36,312 nt of DNA from Muribaculaceae bacterium (lineage in GTDB: Bacteria > Bacteroidota > Bacteroidia > Bacteroidales > Muribaculaceae), in NCBI GenBank assembly GCA_017620715.1, contig JAGAUN010000017.1, positions 1-36,312 of the forward strand, in the 5' to 3' direction. Of the stretch, positions 17,291-24,724 are shown one piece after another. The notes below the pieces were generated by a model. That model saw only the letters and a program-made list of their open reading frames with translations. It was not told where the DNA came from and searched no databases. Position 1 is the stretch's first letter. Each line of letters starts with the position of its first letter. The position numbers and the translations under genes are program-made.

Positions 17291-18023
17291 CGGAGACGGG
17301 AGCTGCGGGGGAAGTAGTTGCCGAGTCGGCGCGCCCGCTTCCGACAAAGCGGTGTATGTGGGCGCGTACGGCCGATGTGATTACTACCGTGAAGAGCGGG
17401 AACATGACCATGCCCATGACGGCCATGACGGCCCCTGTGATGCGTCCGGCCGGTGTGACCGGATAGATAGAGCAGCCGGTGGTGGTAGCGTCGGCACACG
17501 CCCACCAGAGAGCTTGCCCGTATGATGTGACGGCGGGGTTGATGCCCGACTCCCGCTCGTAGAATATCAGACTACCGAGATAGACTATAGCAATCAGTAT
17601 CACCGAGTATGATGCAAAGATGTTGGTGAGGCGGTTGGTCGATACATATCCCACCACAATGGCCAGTGCGAGCGCGCCGCGGGCAAGCGGTATGAAACGG
17701 GCAAAATAGAGCAGCTCGCCGGTGAGCGTCATTCCGCCCCACTGCGCAAGATTGAGATACGGGATGCTGAGTAAGAGGAACCATATCCGTCGGCCCAGGT
17801 AGCGCCAGCGGTTTGCCGACAGATACATCTCCATGAAGAAGTCGAATATGAAGAAGGCACACACCCACAGCTGAAATGTCATGTAGCCGCGGTCGTAAAT
17901 AAACTCCACGCCCCGCAGGGTGTCGACCGATAGATATGCGACCAGTGCTACCGACAGCCCCAGTATGGTAAGGTTGAGTAGCCGGTATATCGTATGCCGG
18001 TGGTTGAGCAGGTATTCCCTCAT
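17268..18023 (-). CDS. Voltage-gated-type ion channel family protein with atypical filter
   Basis: This 251-residue inner-membrane protein has several hydrophobic helices (about 13-32, 47-67, 78-97, 112-130, 136-153) and a final pore module: a pore helix with ALWWACADATTTG and a last helix ITGAVMAVMGMVMFPLFTVVIT. The architecture is that of a six-helix K+ channel. The canonical filter TVGYGD is replaced by TTGCSIYP, so K+ selectivity cannot be assumed. The C-terminal tail (~30 residues) is hydrophilic, with no ligand-binding domain. It is a single gene convergent with ppiD and divergent from greA. Confidence 0.75.
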   Translation of the reverse strand: MREYLLNHRHTIYRLLNLTILGLSVALVAYLSVDTLRGVEFIYDRGYMTFQLWVCAFFIFDFFMEMYLSANRWRYLGRRIWFLLLSIPYLNLAQWGGMTLTGELLYFARFIPLARGALALAIVVGYVSTNRLTNIFASYSVILIAIVYLGSLIFYERESGINPAVTSYGQALWWACADATTTGCSIYPVTPAGRITGAVMAVMGMVMFPLFTVVITSAVRAHIHRFVGSGRADSATTSPAAPVSEKDASRP

Positions 18024-18069
18024 AGTATCTATCTAACATACACTTGGCAAAAAAAGATGCGTGAAATAC

Positions 18070-18100
18070 TTGCTTTTATCGAAATAAAGGTCTAATTTTG
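18070..18100 (+). promoter_or_regulatory. greA promoter
   Basis: TTG at 18070-18072 and TAATTTTG at 18093-18100 with 20 bases between fit the Bacteroidetes consensus. The predicted start near 18104 leaves a leader of about 120 bases that contains a terminator-like hairpin. Confidence 0.7.
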
Positions 18101-18140
18101 TAAGCACATACTGAGAGCGGTATCGCATGAGAGCCGCAAC

Positions 18141-18189
18141 ACTCCCACTTGGAGTCTCGCCCGGCAGGGTGGAGATTCCACTATTTTTT
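18141..18189 (+). promoter_or_regulatory. Attenuator-like leader structure of greA
   Basis: ACTCC (18141-18145) can pair with GGAGT (18151-18155) in a small hairpin. The same GGAGTCTC can instead pair with GAGATTCC (18172-18179) to form a longer hairpin with GCCC/GGGT at its top, followed by TATTTTTTA (18183-18190). The second form looks like an intrinsic terminator ahead of greA, and the two forms exclude each other. Confidence 0.45.
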
Positions 18190-18225
18190 AATCCACACAC
18201 CAAAACACCGTAAATACTATTAGCC

Positions 18226-18696
18226 ATGCCTATAACTTACATGACCAAAGAGGGCTACAAGAAAAAAATGGAAGAGATAGCCTATCTTGAATCCGTAAAG
18301 CGCCCTGAAATATCACGCGCCATAGCCGAGGCCCGCGACAAAGGTGACCTCTCTGAAAATTCTGAATACGATGCGGCCAAAGAGGCTCAGGGCCTGCTCG
18401 AAATGAAAATAGCTCAGCTCAAAGACCTCGTGGCCTCATGCCGTATCATTGACGAAAGCAACCTCAACAAGGAAGAGGTGCAGATACTCAATTGCGTGAA
18501 GATTAAAAACGTGGCCAACGGCATGACCATGGAATATACTATTGTAGCCGACAGCGAGGCCAATCTCAAAGAGAAGAAAATAGGTTCGTCGACTCCTATC
18601 GCCCAGGGTCTTCTTGGCCACAAGCTCGGCGAAATTGTAGAGATAAAGGTGCCCGCCGGCCTAATGAAGTTCGAAATAGTAGAAATCAGTTTCTAA
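18226..18696 (+). CDS. greA: Transcription elongation factor GreA
   Basis: This 156-residue cytoplasmic protein has full family length. The N-terminal coiled coil includes MTKEGYKKKMEEIAYLESV and the tip ARDKGDLSENSEYDAAKEAQ, whose acidic residues enter the RNA polymerase secondary channel to stimulate cleavage of backtracked RNA. The C-terminal FKBP-like domain ends with LLGHKLGEIVEIKVPAGL. It has its own promoter and structured leader, and is followed after 18 bases by the HIT gene, so the two are probably cotranscribed. Confidence 0.96.
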   Translation: MPITYMTKEGYKKKMEEIAYLESVKRPEISRAIAEARDKGDLSENSEYDAAKEAQGLLEMKIAQLKDLVASCRIIDESNLNKEEVQILNCVKIKNVANGMTMEYTIVADSEANLKEKKIGSSTPIAQGLLGHKLGEIVEIKVPAGLMKFEIVEISF

Positions 18697-18714
18697 AAAG
18701 TATACTCTGCAACA

Positions 18715-19110
18715 ATGGCTTCGATATTCAGTAAAATAGTGGCCGGCGAGATTCCCTGCTACAAGGTGGCGGAGGATGATGCCCATTTCGCTTTTCTCGA
18801 CATCCGCCCCATGGCTCCGGGTCACACACTCGTTATACCCAAGCGTGAGGTTGACTATTTATTCGATCTCTCAGACGAGGAGTATTTGGCGCTCGAACTC
18901 TTTGCCAAACGTGTAGCTGAGGCGCTCAAGGCCACGATGCCCTGCAAGCGCGTAGCCGAGGCTGTGCTCGGCATGGAGGTGCCCCACGCACATATCCATC
19001 TTGTGCCTATCGACAGCGAAGCGCAGGTTGATTTCCGCAAACATGTGGAGCTCGCGCCCGAGCGCATGGCCGAGATAGCCGCAACGGTATCGAAAGCTGT
19101 GAAGCTCTGA
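18715..19110 (+). CDS. HIT-family nucleotide hydrolase (Hint-like)
   Basis: This 131-residue protein begins with the Hint-typical MASIFSKIVAGEIPCYKVAED and carries the histidine triad HAHIHLVPI at 91-99 (His91, His93, His95), the site of nucleotidyl transfer. The conserved DIRPMAPGHTLVIPKR block is at 29-44. Hint proteins are small dimeric cytoplasmic phosphoramidate hydrolases; the physiological substrate here is unknown. It lies 18 bases behind greA. Confidence 0.93.
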   Translation: MASIFSKIVAGEIPCYKVAEDDAHFAFLDIRPMAPGHTLVIPKREVDYLFDLSDEEYLALELFAKRVAEALKATMPCKRVAEAVLGMEVPHAHIHLVPIDSEAQVDFRKHVELAPERMAEIAATVSKAVKL

Positions 19111-19149
19111 CGGCACGGTATAGATTTGTGACATATCGAGATAAAACAA

Positions 19150-19187
19150 TTCGGGAGGCATAACGCACTGTAGCGTTGCCTCCCGAA
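19150..19187. terminator. Hairpin between convergent HIT and carbonic anhydrase genes
   Basis: The arms TTCGGGAGGC and GCCTCCCGAA enclose a second stem AACGC/GCGTT. The T-run is short on either side, so it is a probable, perhaps bidirectional, terminator. Confidence 0.6.
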
Positions 19188-19207
19188 ATCTGTTATGACG
19201 GTGCTGT

Positions 19208-19735
19208 TTACTCAGCGTCGGGGTCGGTGTACCAGCGTGAATACATGAGGTAGTTGCGGGCTATCTTGCGGTTGAGTTCGGCTGAGGTGGCGGGGTCGAC
19301 CATCTTGATGAACTTGGCCGGCGCGCCGCCCCACAGTTCGTTGGGGCCTATCTTGGTGCGCGACAATACCACAGCTCCGGCAGCCACTACGGCTCCTTCG
19401 CCTACCTCGGCGTCGTCCATCACCACGGCGCCCATGCCTATCAGCGCAAGGTCGTGTATCTTGCACCCGTGCAGAGTTACGTTGTGGCCCACCGAGACGT
19501 CGTTGCCTATCTCGATGGTCGATTTCTGGTAGAGGGTGTGAAGTACGGAGCCGTCCTGTATGTTCACACGGTCGCCGATGGTTATGGTGTTGACGTCGCC
19601 GCGCAATACGGTGTTAAACCAGATCGAGCATTCGTCGCCCATGGTCACATCGCCAATCAAAGTGGCGTTTTCGGCTAAAAAGCAGTCGCGGCCTATGGTG
19701 GGCGTTATGCCGCGCAGGGGAATTATCAGAGCCAT
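19208..19735 (-). CDS. Gamma-class carbonic anhydrase-like hexapeptide-repeat protein
   Basis: This 175-residue protein has a left-handed beta-helix pattern. The three histidines expected as zinc ligands are present: His66 (GSVLHTLYQ), His84 and His89 (SVGHNVTLHG). NTVLRGDVNTITIGDRVNIQDG is the family's central block. It resembles CamH/YrdA-type proteins, which are trimeric and cytoplasmic; CO2 hydration activity varies between members. The start lies 6 bases after the aminopeptidase stop on the same strand, so the two genes form an operon. Confidence 0.9.
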   Translation of the reverse strand: MALIIPLRGITPTIGRDCFLAENATLIGDVTMGDECSIWFNTVLRGDVNTITIGDRVNIQDGSVLHTLYQKSTIEIGNDVSVGHNVTLHGCKIHDLALIGMGAVVMDDAEVGEGAVVAAGAVVLSRTKIGPNELWGGAPAKFIKMVDPATSAELNRKIARNYLMYSRWYTDPDAE

Positions 19736-19741
19736 GTTGTG

Positions 19742-21529
19742 TCAGCGTGTTAGGGGTGCGGTTTTTTCAATGAGCCACTGCTGGGCTTCGGCGTCGAGTA
19801 CCGGAAGGAGGTGTTCGCATACTTTGCGGTGGTAATCGTTGACCCATGCAATCTCTTCGTCGGTCATGAGCGAGGTGTCGAAGAGCGAGAGGTCAAACGG
19901 GCACCATGTGAGGGTCTCGAACTTGAGGAAGTGGCCGAAATCGTTGGTGAAGGCATCGACGGTGAGCACCAGGTTCTCGCAGCGTATGCCGTATTCGCCT
20001 TCGCGATACAGGCCCGGCTCGTTGGATGTAATCATGCCGGGAGTGAGGGGCGCGAGTGTGTCGTTGAGGCGAATGCTCTGCGGGCCTTCGTGCACGTTGA
20101 GGAAGTGGCCTACGCCGTGTCCGGTGCCGTGCAGATAGCTCAGCCCCTCTTTCCAGAGATTGATGCGGGCCAGTACGTCGAGTTGTGCGCCGCGTGTTCC
20201 GGCCGGGAATATGGCGGTGGCTATGGCTATGTGGCCTTTCATCACCAGCGTGAAATCCTTGCGTTGGGCGTTGGTTGGCGCGCCGAGCGATATGGTGCGT
20301 GTTATGTCGGTAGTGCCGTCGAGATAATTGGCTCCGGAGTCGATGAGCAGCAGCGAGCCGGTGTGTACATCGGCGTCTGACTCCTCGTTGGCAGTGTAGT
20401 GCACAATGGCTCCGTGGGAACCGAAGCCCGCGATGGTGTCGAAGCTGAGGTCGAAGAATAGCGGGTCTTTGCGGCGGTTGCCGTCGACTATCGCAGCCAC
20501 GCCAATCTCGGTGAGGGGCTTGCCGGCGGACACGGTCTGCTCTATCTCCATGAGCGAGTGCACCATTGCCGCGCCGTCGCGCACCATTGCGTCGCGCACG
20601 CCGCCCAGCTGCACATCGTTTTTCACTGCTTTGAACATGGGTATGGGCGATGAGGCGGTCATGACTTTCTCGCCGAGCGCCATGAGGAGCGCGTATGATG
20701 TGCGGGCACTGTCTACGAGCACTTTAACATCGGGTGCTATGGATTGAAGCACCGGAACAACCTCGTCGTAACCCATAGTGGTGACGCCGGCTTCGGCCAG
20801 ACGAGCCTTTACAACGGGGAGTATCTTGGCAGAGTCGACAAAGAGAATGCGGGTGTCGGGGCCGAGATATAGGAACGAGGTAACCACGGGGTTGCACTCC
20901 ACGTCGGCCGCGCGCACATTGAGCGTCCATGCTATTTCGGCGAGGTCGCTCACGAATATGGCGTCGGCGCCTTTGCCGTTGACTGCGGCCATAATGCGCT
21001 CAATCTTCTGCAAGGCATTCTCGCCGCTGTATTTGGTGTCGTGTATGAACACCTCCGCTTGCGGTAAGGCCGGGCGCTCGGCCCATATACGGTTGGCCGG
21101 GTCGTAATCGGCGCGAAGGGTGATTTGTTTTTCTGCGAGTATATCCTGCAGCTCCTTTACCTTCTGAGCGGTGAAGAGCATGCCGTCGAGGCCTACGGTG
21201 GCACCGGGCTGAAGTGACTCTTTGAGTTTGCTGCTTATGTCGGGCACATTTTCCTTGCCCTCTTCCATTACCGATACGGGGGTGTCGGCAAGCTGACGTG
21301 CGGCCTGAAGCCAGTAGCGTGAGTCGGCCCAAAGCCACGCCTGTGTCTGAGTCACAACCAGGTCGCCGGCCGAGCCGGTAAACCCGGAGAGCCAACGGCG
21401 CAATTGCCAGTGGTCGGCAAGATATTCGCTTTGGTGGGGGTCGGTCTGGGGAATAATCACGGCATCAACACCGGCCTGGCGCATATCGTCGCGCAGGGCA
21501 AGGATGCGTGCATTAATCATTTCGTTCAT
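19742..21529 (-). CDS. Xaa-Pro aminopeptidase (M24B, three-domain type)
   Basis: This 595-residue cytoplasmic metallopeptidase removes N-terminal residues preceding proline. Two creatinase-like N-terminal domains (about 1-310) precede a pita-bread catalytic domain with the metal ligands in order: Asp in LLIDSGANY, Asp in GTTDITRTIS, His in HGTGHGVGHFLNVHEGP, Glu in ITSNEPGLYREGEYG and Glu in IRCENLVL. The length fits the eukaryote-like APP1 form common in Bacteroidetes, not the ~440-residue PepP. It starts MNEMINARI; ATG at 21529 or 21520 could be used. A -7 box lies at 21553-21560. Confidence 0.94.
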   Translation of the reverse strand: MNEMINARILALRDDMRQAGVDAVIIPQTDPHQSEYLADHWQLRRWLSGFTGSAGDLVVTQTQAWLWADSRYWLQAARQLADTPVSVMEEGKENVPDISSKLKESLQPGATVGLDGMLFTAQKVKELQDILAEKQITLRADYDPANRIWAERPALPQAEVFIHDTKYSGENALQKIERIMAAVNGKGADAIFVSDLAEIAWTLNVRAADVECNPVVTSFLYLGPDTRILFVDSAKILPVVKARLAEAGVTTMGYDEVVPVLQSIAPDVKVLVDSARTSYALLMALGEKVMTASSPIPMFKAVKNDVQLGGVRDAMVRDGAAMVHSLMEIEQTVSAGKPLTEIGVAAIVDGNRRKDPLFFDLSFDTIAGFGSHGAIVHYTANEESDADVHTGSLLLIDSGANYLDGTTDITRTISLGAPTNAQRKDFTLVMKGHIAIATAIFPAGTRGAQLDVLARINLWKEGLSYLHGTGHGVGHFLNVHEGPQSIRLNDTLAPLTPGMITSNEPGLYREGEYGIRCENLVLTVDAFTNDFGHFLKFETLTWCPFDLSLFDTSLMTDEEIAWVNDYHRKVCEHLLPVLDAEAQQWLIEKTAPLTR

Positions 21530-21552
21530 AACAATATGTTTTTATGTCAATG

Positions 21553-21560
21553 CAAATATA
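21553..21560 (-). promoter_or_regulatory. -7 element upstream of the aminopeptidase gene
   Basis: On the minus strand it reads TATATTTG, a match to TAnnTTTG, predicting a leader of about 20 bases. No -33 TTTG is seen at the usual distance. Confidence 0.5.
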
Positions 21561-21661
21561 GCGAAATTTATTTGTTTTTTGCCGCGTGCAATTATTACGT
21601 CAGCCTATGGCGGGGTTTTGTCACACAAAGGCGCCATTTCATCACAGTGGCGCCGCAAATG

Positions 21662-21694
21662 TTTGCCGAGGGCCCAGCCGCATGCTTATCTTTG
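21662..21694 (+). promoter_or_regulatory. Orphan promoter on the plus strand
   Basis: TTTG (21662-21665), a 21-base spacer and TATCTTTG (21687-21694) fit the consensus. No plus-strand gene follows. A nearby 7-bp hairpin GGCGCCA/TGGCGCC (21630-21654) lies just upstream. Confidence 0.55.
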
Positions 21695-21697
21695 CAT

Positions 21698-21807
21698 CAA
21701 ACACACAGCAACCCGTGAGGGCAGCTTCCATCAACAACAGATTGATTGAATTGGCATATAATTAATTGATTGTTATGACAAAGACTGCGTTTGTTACGCG
21801 GTCTTTG
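21698..21807 (+). ncRNA. Candidate small RNA between aminopeptidase and response regulator genes
   Basis: A transcript from the promoter at 21662-21694 would run about 110 bases and reach an 11-bp hairpin (CAAAGAC... at 21779-21789, paired with 21797-21807). It contains no convincing ORF; the best ATG gives 21 residues and runs through the hairpin. The T-run after the hairpin is poor. The rest of the 300-base gap (21530-21832) contains only the aminopeptidase -7 box and the hairpins mentioned. Confidence 0.3.
21779..21807. terminator. Hairpin downstream of the response regulator
   Basis: The 11-bp stem has one G-T pair and a 7-base loop (TTTGTTA). It lies 26 bases past the regulator stop on the minus strand, so it is a probable terminator for the kinase/regulator operon, though it lacks a clear U-tract. 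Confidence 0.5.
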
Positions 21808-21832
21808 CCATTTCAGGGGGAGGAGAGGTGTC

Positions 21833-22464
21833 TCAGTTGATGAATCCTTTGGCGAGGAAGGTGAGCTGGGCGGTATTGGTGGCGTCGAATTTGTCGAGCA
21901 GGCGCTTGCGGTAGGTGAGCACGGTGTTTACGCTTAGGTGCATACCCCGGGCTATTTCCTCGCTTGTGCAGCCTGAACAGATAAGCCTGAGCACCTCTCT
22001 TTCGCGCTCCGACATATCTTTGCCCGTCTCGCAGTCGGTGTTCCATTCACTGCGCCGGGCAAACACTTCGCTGAAATATTTCTCGCCATCCATGATTGCG
22101 AGCACGGCGCGACGCAGTTGGGTGAGCGGTTCCGATTTCGACACTGCACCGTCAACGTCGAGACTGTTGATTCTGGCTTTGATCCACGGCTCCTCGTGCA
22201 TTGTATACACGAGCACTTTGCAGCCGGGAGCGGTTTGGAGCAGACGCACTATCTCGTCAAATCCGCTTCCGTGTCCGAGCTCTAAATCAATGATATATAA
22301 GGAGTTATAATAACGGGGGGGGGGGTAATATGCTCTTCTTTAGTGCCGTCAATTATTTTCACATTGCCGATCCCCGACAGTATTTCCATTATGCCTTGAG
22401 TCACTACCGGGTGGTCGTCAACTACTATTATGCGTTCTATAAGTTTGGTTGTGTTGTTTTTCAT
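21833..22464 (-). pseudogene. NarL/LuxR-type response regulator, out of frame at a poly-C tract (probably phase-variable)
   Basis: The frame from ATG 22464 encodes the first receiver strand and acidic pair (IIVVDDHPVV, Asp16/Asp17), then enters an 11-base C tract (22315-22325) and stops at TAG 22282-22284 after 60 residues. The next frame continues with YIIDLELGHGSGF (phospho-acceptor Asp, residue 60 of the joined protein), the switch Thr in VYTMHEEP, the Lys in VSKSEPL, and a LuxR helix-turn-helix (EREREVLRLICSGCTSEEIARGMHLSVNTVLTYRKRLL). With 12 or 9 Cs the two parts join into a 210- or 209-residue regulator with normal Asp17-Asp60 spacing. Every other part is intact, so this is better read as an OFF-phase gene than as decay; a sequencing error in the tract is the main alternative. 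The ATG overlaps the kinase stop (ATGA). Confidence 0.85.
22315..22325 (-). repeat. 11-base homopolymeric C tract (G on the plus strand)
   Basis: The tract sits in the receiver-coding part of the response regulator just before strand beta-3, encoding Thr-Pro-Pro-Pro. Tracts of this length are classic sites of slipped-strand mispairing. Confidence 0.9.
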
Positions 22465-24296
22465 ATTAGTGTGAATTGAAAGCGGAATAAGTTGCGGCCG
22501 TCGGAAAGGGTTTCCTGGTCGATAATGGCGTTCATTGAGCGGGCGCGGTCGGCCATGGTGCGCAGCCCTATACCGTTGGAGACGGCCGCTCCGGGAGGAG
22601 TGACGGGCGAATTGTCGAATATCTGCAGCTCAACCACCCCTTTGGTGTCGGACGTGAGACGTACCTCTATCTCGGTGGCGCGGCCGTGGCGCAGCAGATT
22701 CATGAGATATTCCTGAGTTACGCGATACACCTCGCGTGCCTTTTCGGGCGGTAGGTCGCCTGTGCCGTTGTAGGTGAAGGTGACGCGCGCCGGGCAATCG
22801 CGGTCGAGCGCAGCGATGTATTCCTTCATTACCTCGCTGAGGGTCATCGACTCGAATTCGGGAGGCATGAGATTGTGAGAGATGCGTCGTACGGCGTCGC
22901 GTGCCGAAGTTACGAGGTGGCTTATGGTGTTGCGGTCGCCGTTGCCCGTCTCAATCTTCATCTTCAGTCCGAGCAGGTCGTTGGCAATGCCGTCGTGCAG
23001 CTCTTTGGCAAAATATTTGCGCTCATCTTCGAGGCCGCGTATATAGTTCTGAGCCGATTCGAGGTCGCGGCGCCGATTCATCTCCTCCATGTCGCGGCGT
23101 ATGCGGCGCTGGTGACGGTAGAGCCATATCGCGCCCATGCCGAGGGCTACCACTATGAGGGTAATAATAAGTATTATGCGCTCGCGCTGCAGAACACCCA
23201 GACGCAGCTCCTGATTCTCAATCTCGCGTTCCATGGCTCCGTATTTCACATTGAACTCGTCGAGACGCGCAGCGCTCTCCGCCGCTGCGAGCGAGTCGGT
23301 AACAATACGTGCCGAGTCGAGATATATGCATGCTTTCTCCCATTGGCCCAGATTGCGGTAGCAGGCTGCTACCTGCGAGTAGAGCGTGGCGCGGTCGTTG
23401 TACATGGGCGATTTGAGCTGACGTCCGTACCACTCGAGTGCTTTGGCCCACTCGCCGCGGTTGAAATACATGCGGGCGGCCGACATCACATAGCCCTGGC
23501 TTATTACAGAATTGGGCGGCATCTGGTCGTACAGCTCCTTGCCTATGGCCATGTAGTAGTCGACCGAGTCGGCTTTTCCCACCGCCTCATAGTAGCGGTA
23601 GAGCGACGGGATGCAGCGCAGTTTAAGCGAAGTGTTGCCCGAGCCTACGGCCTGCCTCCATGCCGCCAAGGCATTCTGTCCCGCCTGCACGGTATCGTTC
23701 TGCTCAATCTGGGCAATTGACAGAAGTTGCAGAGCGCTTACAATCGAATAGTCGTCGGCCGCTTCCATTCCATAGTCGGCCGCTTCGCGCAGATATTTGG
23801 CAGCGGTGTCGAAATGCTTCAGATTGTAGTACATCACGCCGATGTTCTGTTTCACACTCGCCTGCCATCCGGGGTCGCCGAGCACACGTGCGGCCGAGTC
23901 GGCCAGTTCGAAGAAGTAGGTGGCCGAATCGATGCGCGATGCGCGGTTGTAAAGCAGTCCGAGGTCGGAGTACACACTCACGTCGAGTTCGGTGTCGCCG
24001 AAAGAGTCGAGCATGGGTATCACAGCGCGCTTGGCGGCTATGGCAGCCTCGCGCTCGCCGCGCCATGTGAGCAGGGTGGCCTGCTCGTTGAGCAGAAGCG
24101 GGTATACCTCGTCGGATTCAACGTCGGGCAGTGCGAAAGCGCGGTCGAATGCGCTCTGCGCCTCGTCGAGCCGGCCTTCGCTCATCAGGATCGAGGCCTG
24201 TTCGTAAAGCGCCTGTGCGCGGGAGGTCTCTTCGGCTGCCATGGTTGCGGGGGTTGCTGTTAGTAGGGCCAGTATATAGCAAAAGGTTCGTATCAT
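22461..24296 (-). CDS. TPR-domain sensor histidine kinase (HisKA_3, NarX/LytS-like group)
   Basis: The start at 24296 (MIRTFCYILALLTATPATMA) gives a signal peptide; an ATG 48 bases upstream adds a non-signal-like leader. The 611-residue protein has a periplasmic TPR array (about 25-345), a short coiled stretch, one transmembrane helix (about 373-393), then a cytoplasmic HisKA_3 dimerisation domain with the phospho-acceptor His434 in AKELHDGIAND and an HATPase_c domain: N-box EYLMNLLRHG (529-538), IFDNSP (559-564), GIGLRTMADRA (575-585). All motifs needed for kinase activity are present. It overlaps the response regulator by 4 bases, so the two form one operon and presumably a cognate pair. 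Such kinases with TPR sensors are common in Bacteroidetes; the signal sensed is unknown. Confidence 0.92.
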   Translation of the reverse strand: MIRTFCYILALLTATPATMAAEETSRAQALYEQASILMSEGRLDEAQSAFDRAFALPDVESDEVYPLLLNEQATLLTWRGEREAAIAAKRAVIPMLDSFGDTELDVSVYSDLGLLYNRASRIDSATYFFELADSAARVLGDPGWQASVKQNIGVMYYNLKHFDTAAKYLREAADYGMEAADDYSIVSALQLLSIAQIEQNDTVQAGQNALAAWRQAVGSGNTSLKLRCIPSLYRYYEAVGKADSVDYYMAIGKELYDQMPPNSVISQGYVMSAARMYFNRGEWAKALEWYGRQLKSPMYNDRATLYSQVAACYRNLGQWEKACIYLDSARIVTDSLAAAESAARLDEFNVKYGAMEREIENQELRLGVLQRERIILIITLIVVALGMGAIWLYRHQRRIRRDMEEMNRRRDLESAQNYIRGLEDERKYFAKELHDGIANDLLGLKMKIETGNGDRNTISHLVTSARDAVRRISHNLMPPEFESMTLSEVMKEYIAALDRDCPARVTFTYNGTGDLPPEKAREVYRVTQEYLMNLLRHGRATEIEVRLTSDTKGVVELQIFDNSPVTPPGAAVSNGIGLRTMADRARSMNAIIDQETLSDGRNLFRFQFTLI

Positions 24297-24395
24297 GATA
24301 GGACTAATTGTAAAAAAGTGTTTCAAAGGTATCGTAAATATCATTTTCAGCCAACCCGAAACACAACCAAATCGCGCAATCTACGCATTTTAACT

Positions 24396-24403
24396 CAAAT
24401 TTA
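24396..24403 (-). promoter_or_regulatory. -7 element upstream of the kinase gene
   Basis: On the minus strand it reads TAAATTTG, a match to TAnnTTTG. The palindrome at 24433-24446 lies upstream of it, centred about 36 bases before its first base, so the palindrome may also act on this promoter. The leader would be about 95 bases. Confidence 0.45.
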
Positions 24404-24432
24404 CAAATATTAACCCTTGTTTGTGATAAAAT

Positions 24433-24478
24433 CACTAAAAATAGTGACAATTCAATGTAAAAACAATAGCTAATTTTG
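24433..24478 (+). promoter_or_regulatory. Promoter A: CACTA-N4-TAGTG operator plus -7 box
   Basis: The palindrome CACTAAAAATAGTG (24433-24446) is followed 38 bases from its start by TAATTTTG (24471-24478), a -7 box. There is no -33 TTTG at the right place; the palindrome occupies about -49 to -36. The same arrangement is repeated at 25408-25453. It faces the membrane protein gene at 24725, giving a leader of roughly 240 bases. Confidence 0.65.
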
Positions 24479-24624
24479 CTGTTTATCTATCTCTTAACTT
24501 CTGAAAATCAATCATATACCTAATAAAACCTTTTCATCTGTATTTTGCCATATTTCGTCATACAAACATGGGGCTTTTGTCATAAAGTCGGCTTCGGAAT
24601 GATATAAACCGCTTTCGGGCGCCA

Positions 24625-24632
24625 TACCTTTG
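24625..24632 (+). promoter_or_regulatory. Second -7-like box before the membrane protein gene
   Basis: TACCTTTG matches TAnnTTTG and would give a leader of about 90 bases to the ATG at 24725. There is no -33 TTTG and no operator palindrome at the spacing seen in promoters A and B. Apart from the promoters listed, the gap from 24297 to 24724 is AT-rich DNA with nothing else recognisable. Confidence 0.4.
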
Positions 24633-24724
24633 CAATACATCCCGGAAATAAAGCCCCGATGCTGACGATGAAACAATTTCAAAAAACTTTAATAATCCAA
24701 AACAATTTAAAAAACTTCAGAATT

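Noticed and set aside
22282..22464. Simple decay of the response regulator
   Set aside because: The only lesion is in the C tract; all receiver and DNA-binding motifs and the kinase gene are intact, which favours a reversible change or a tract-length error.
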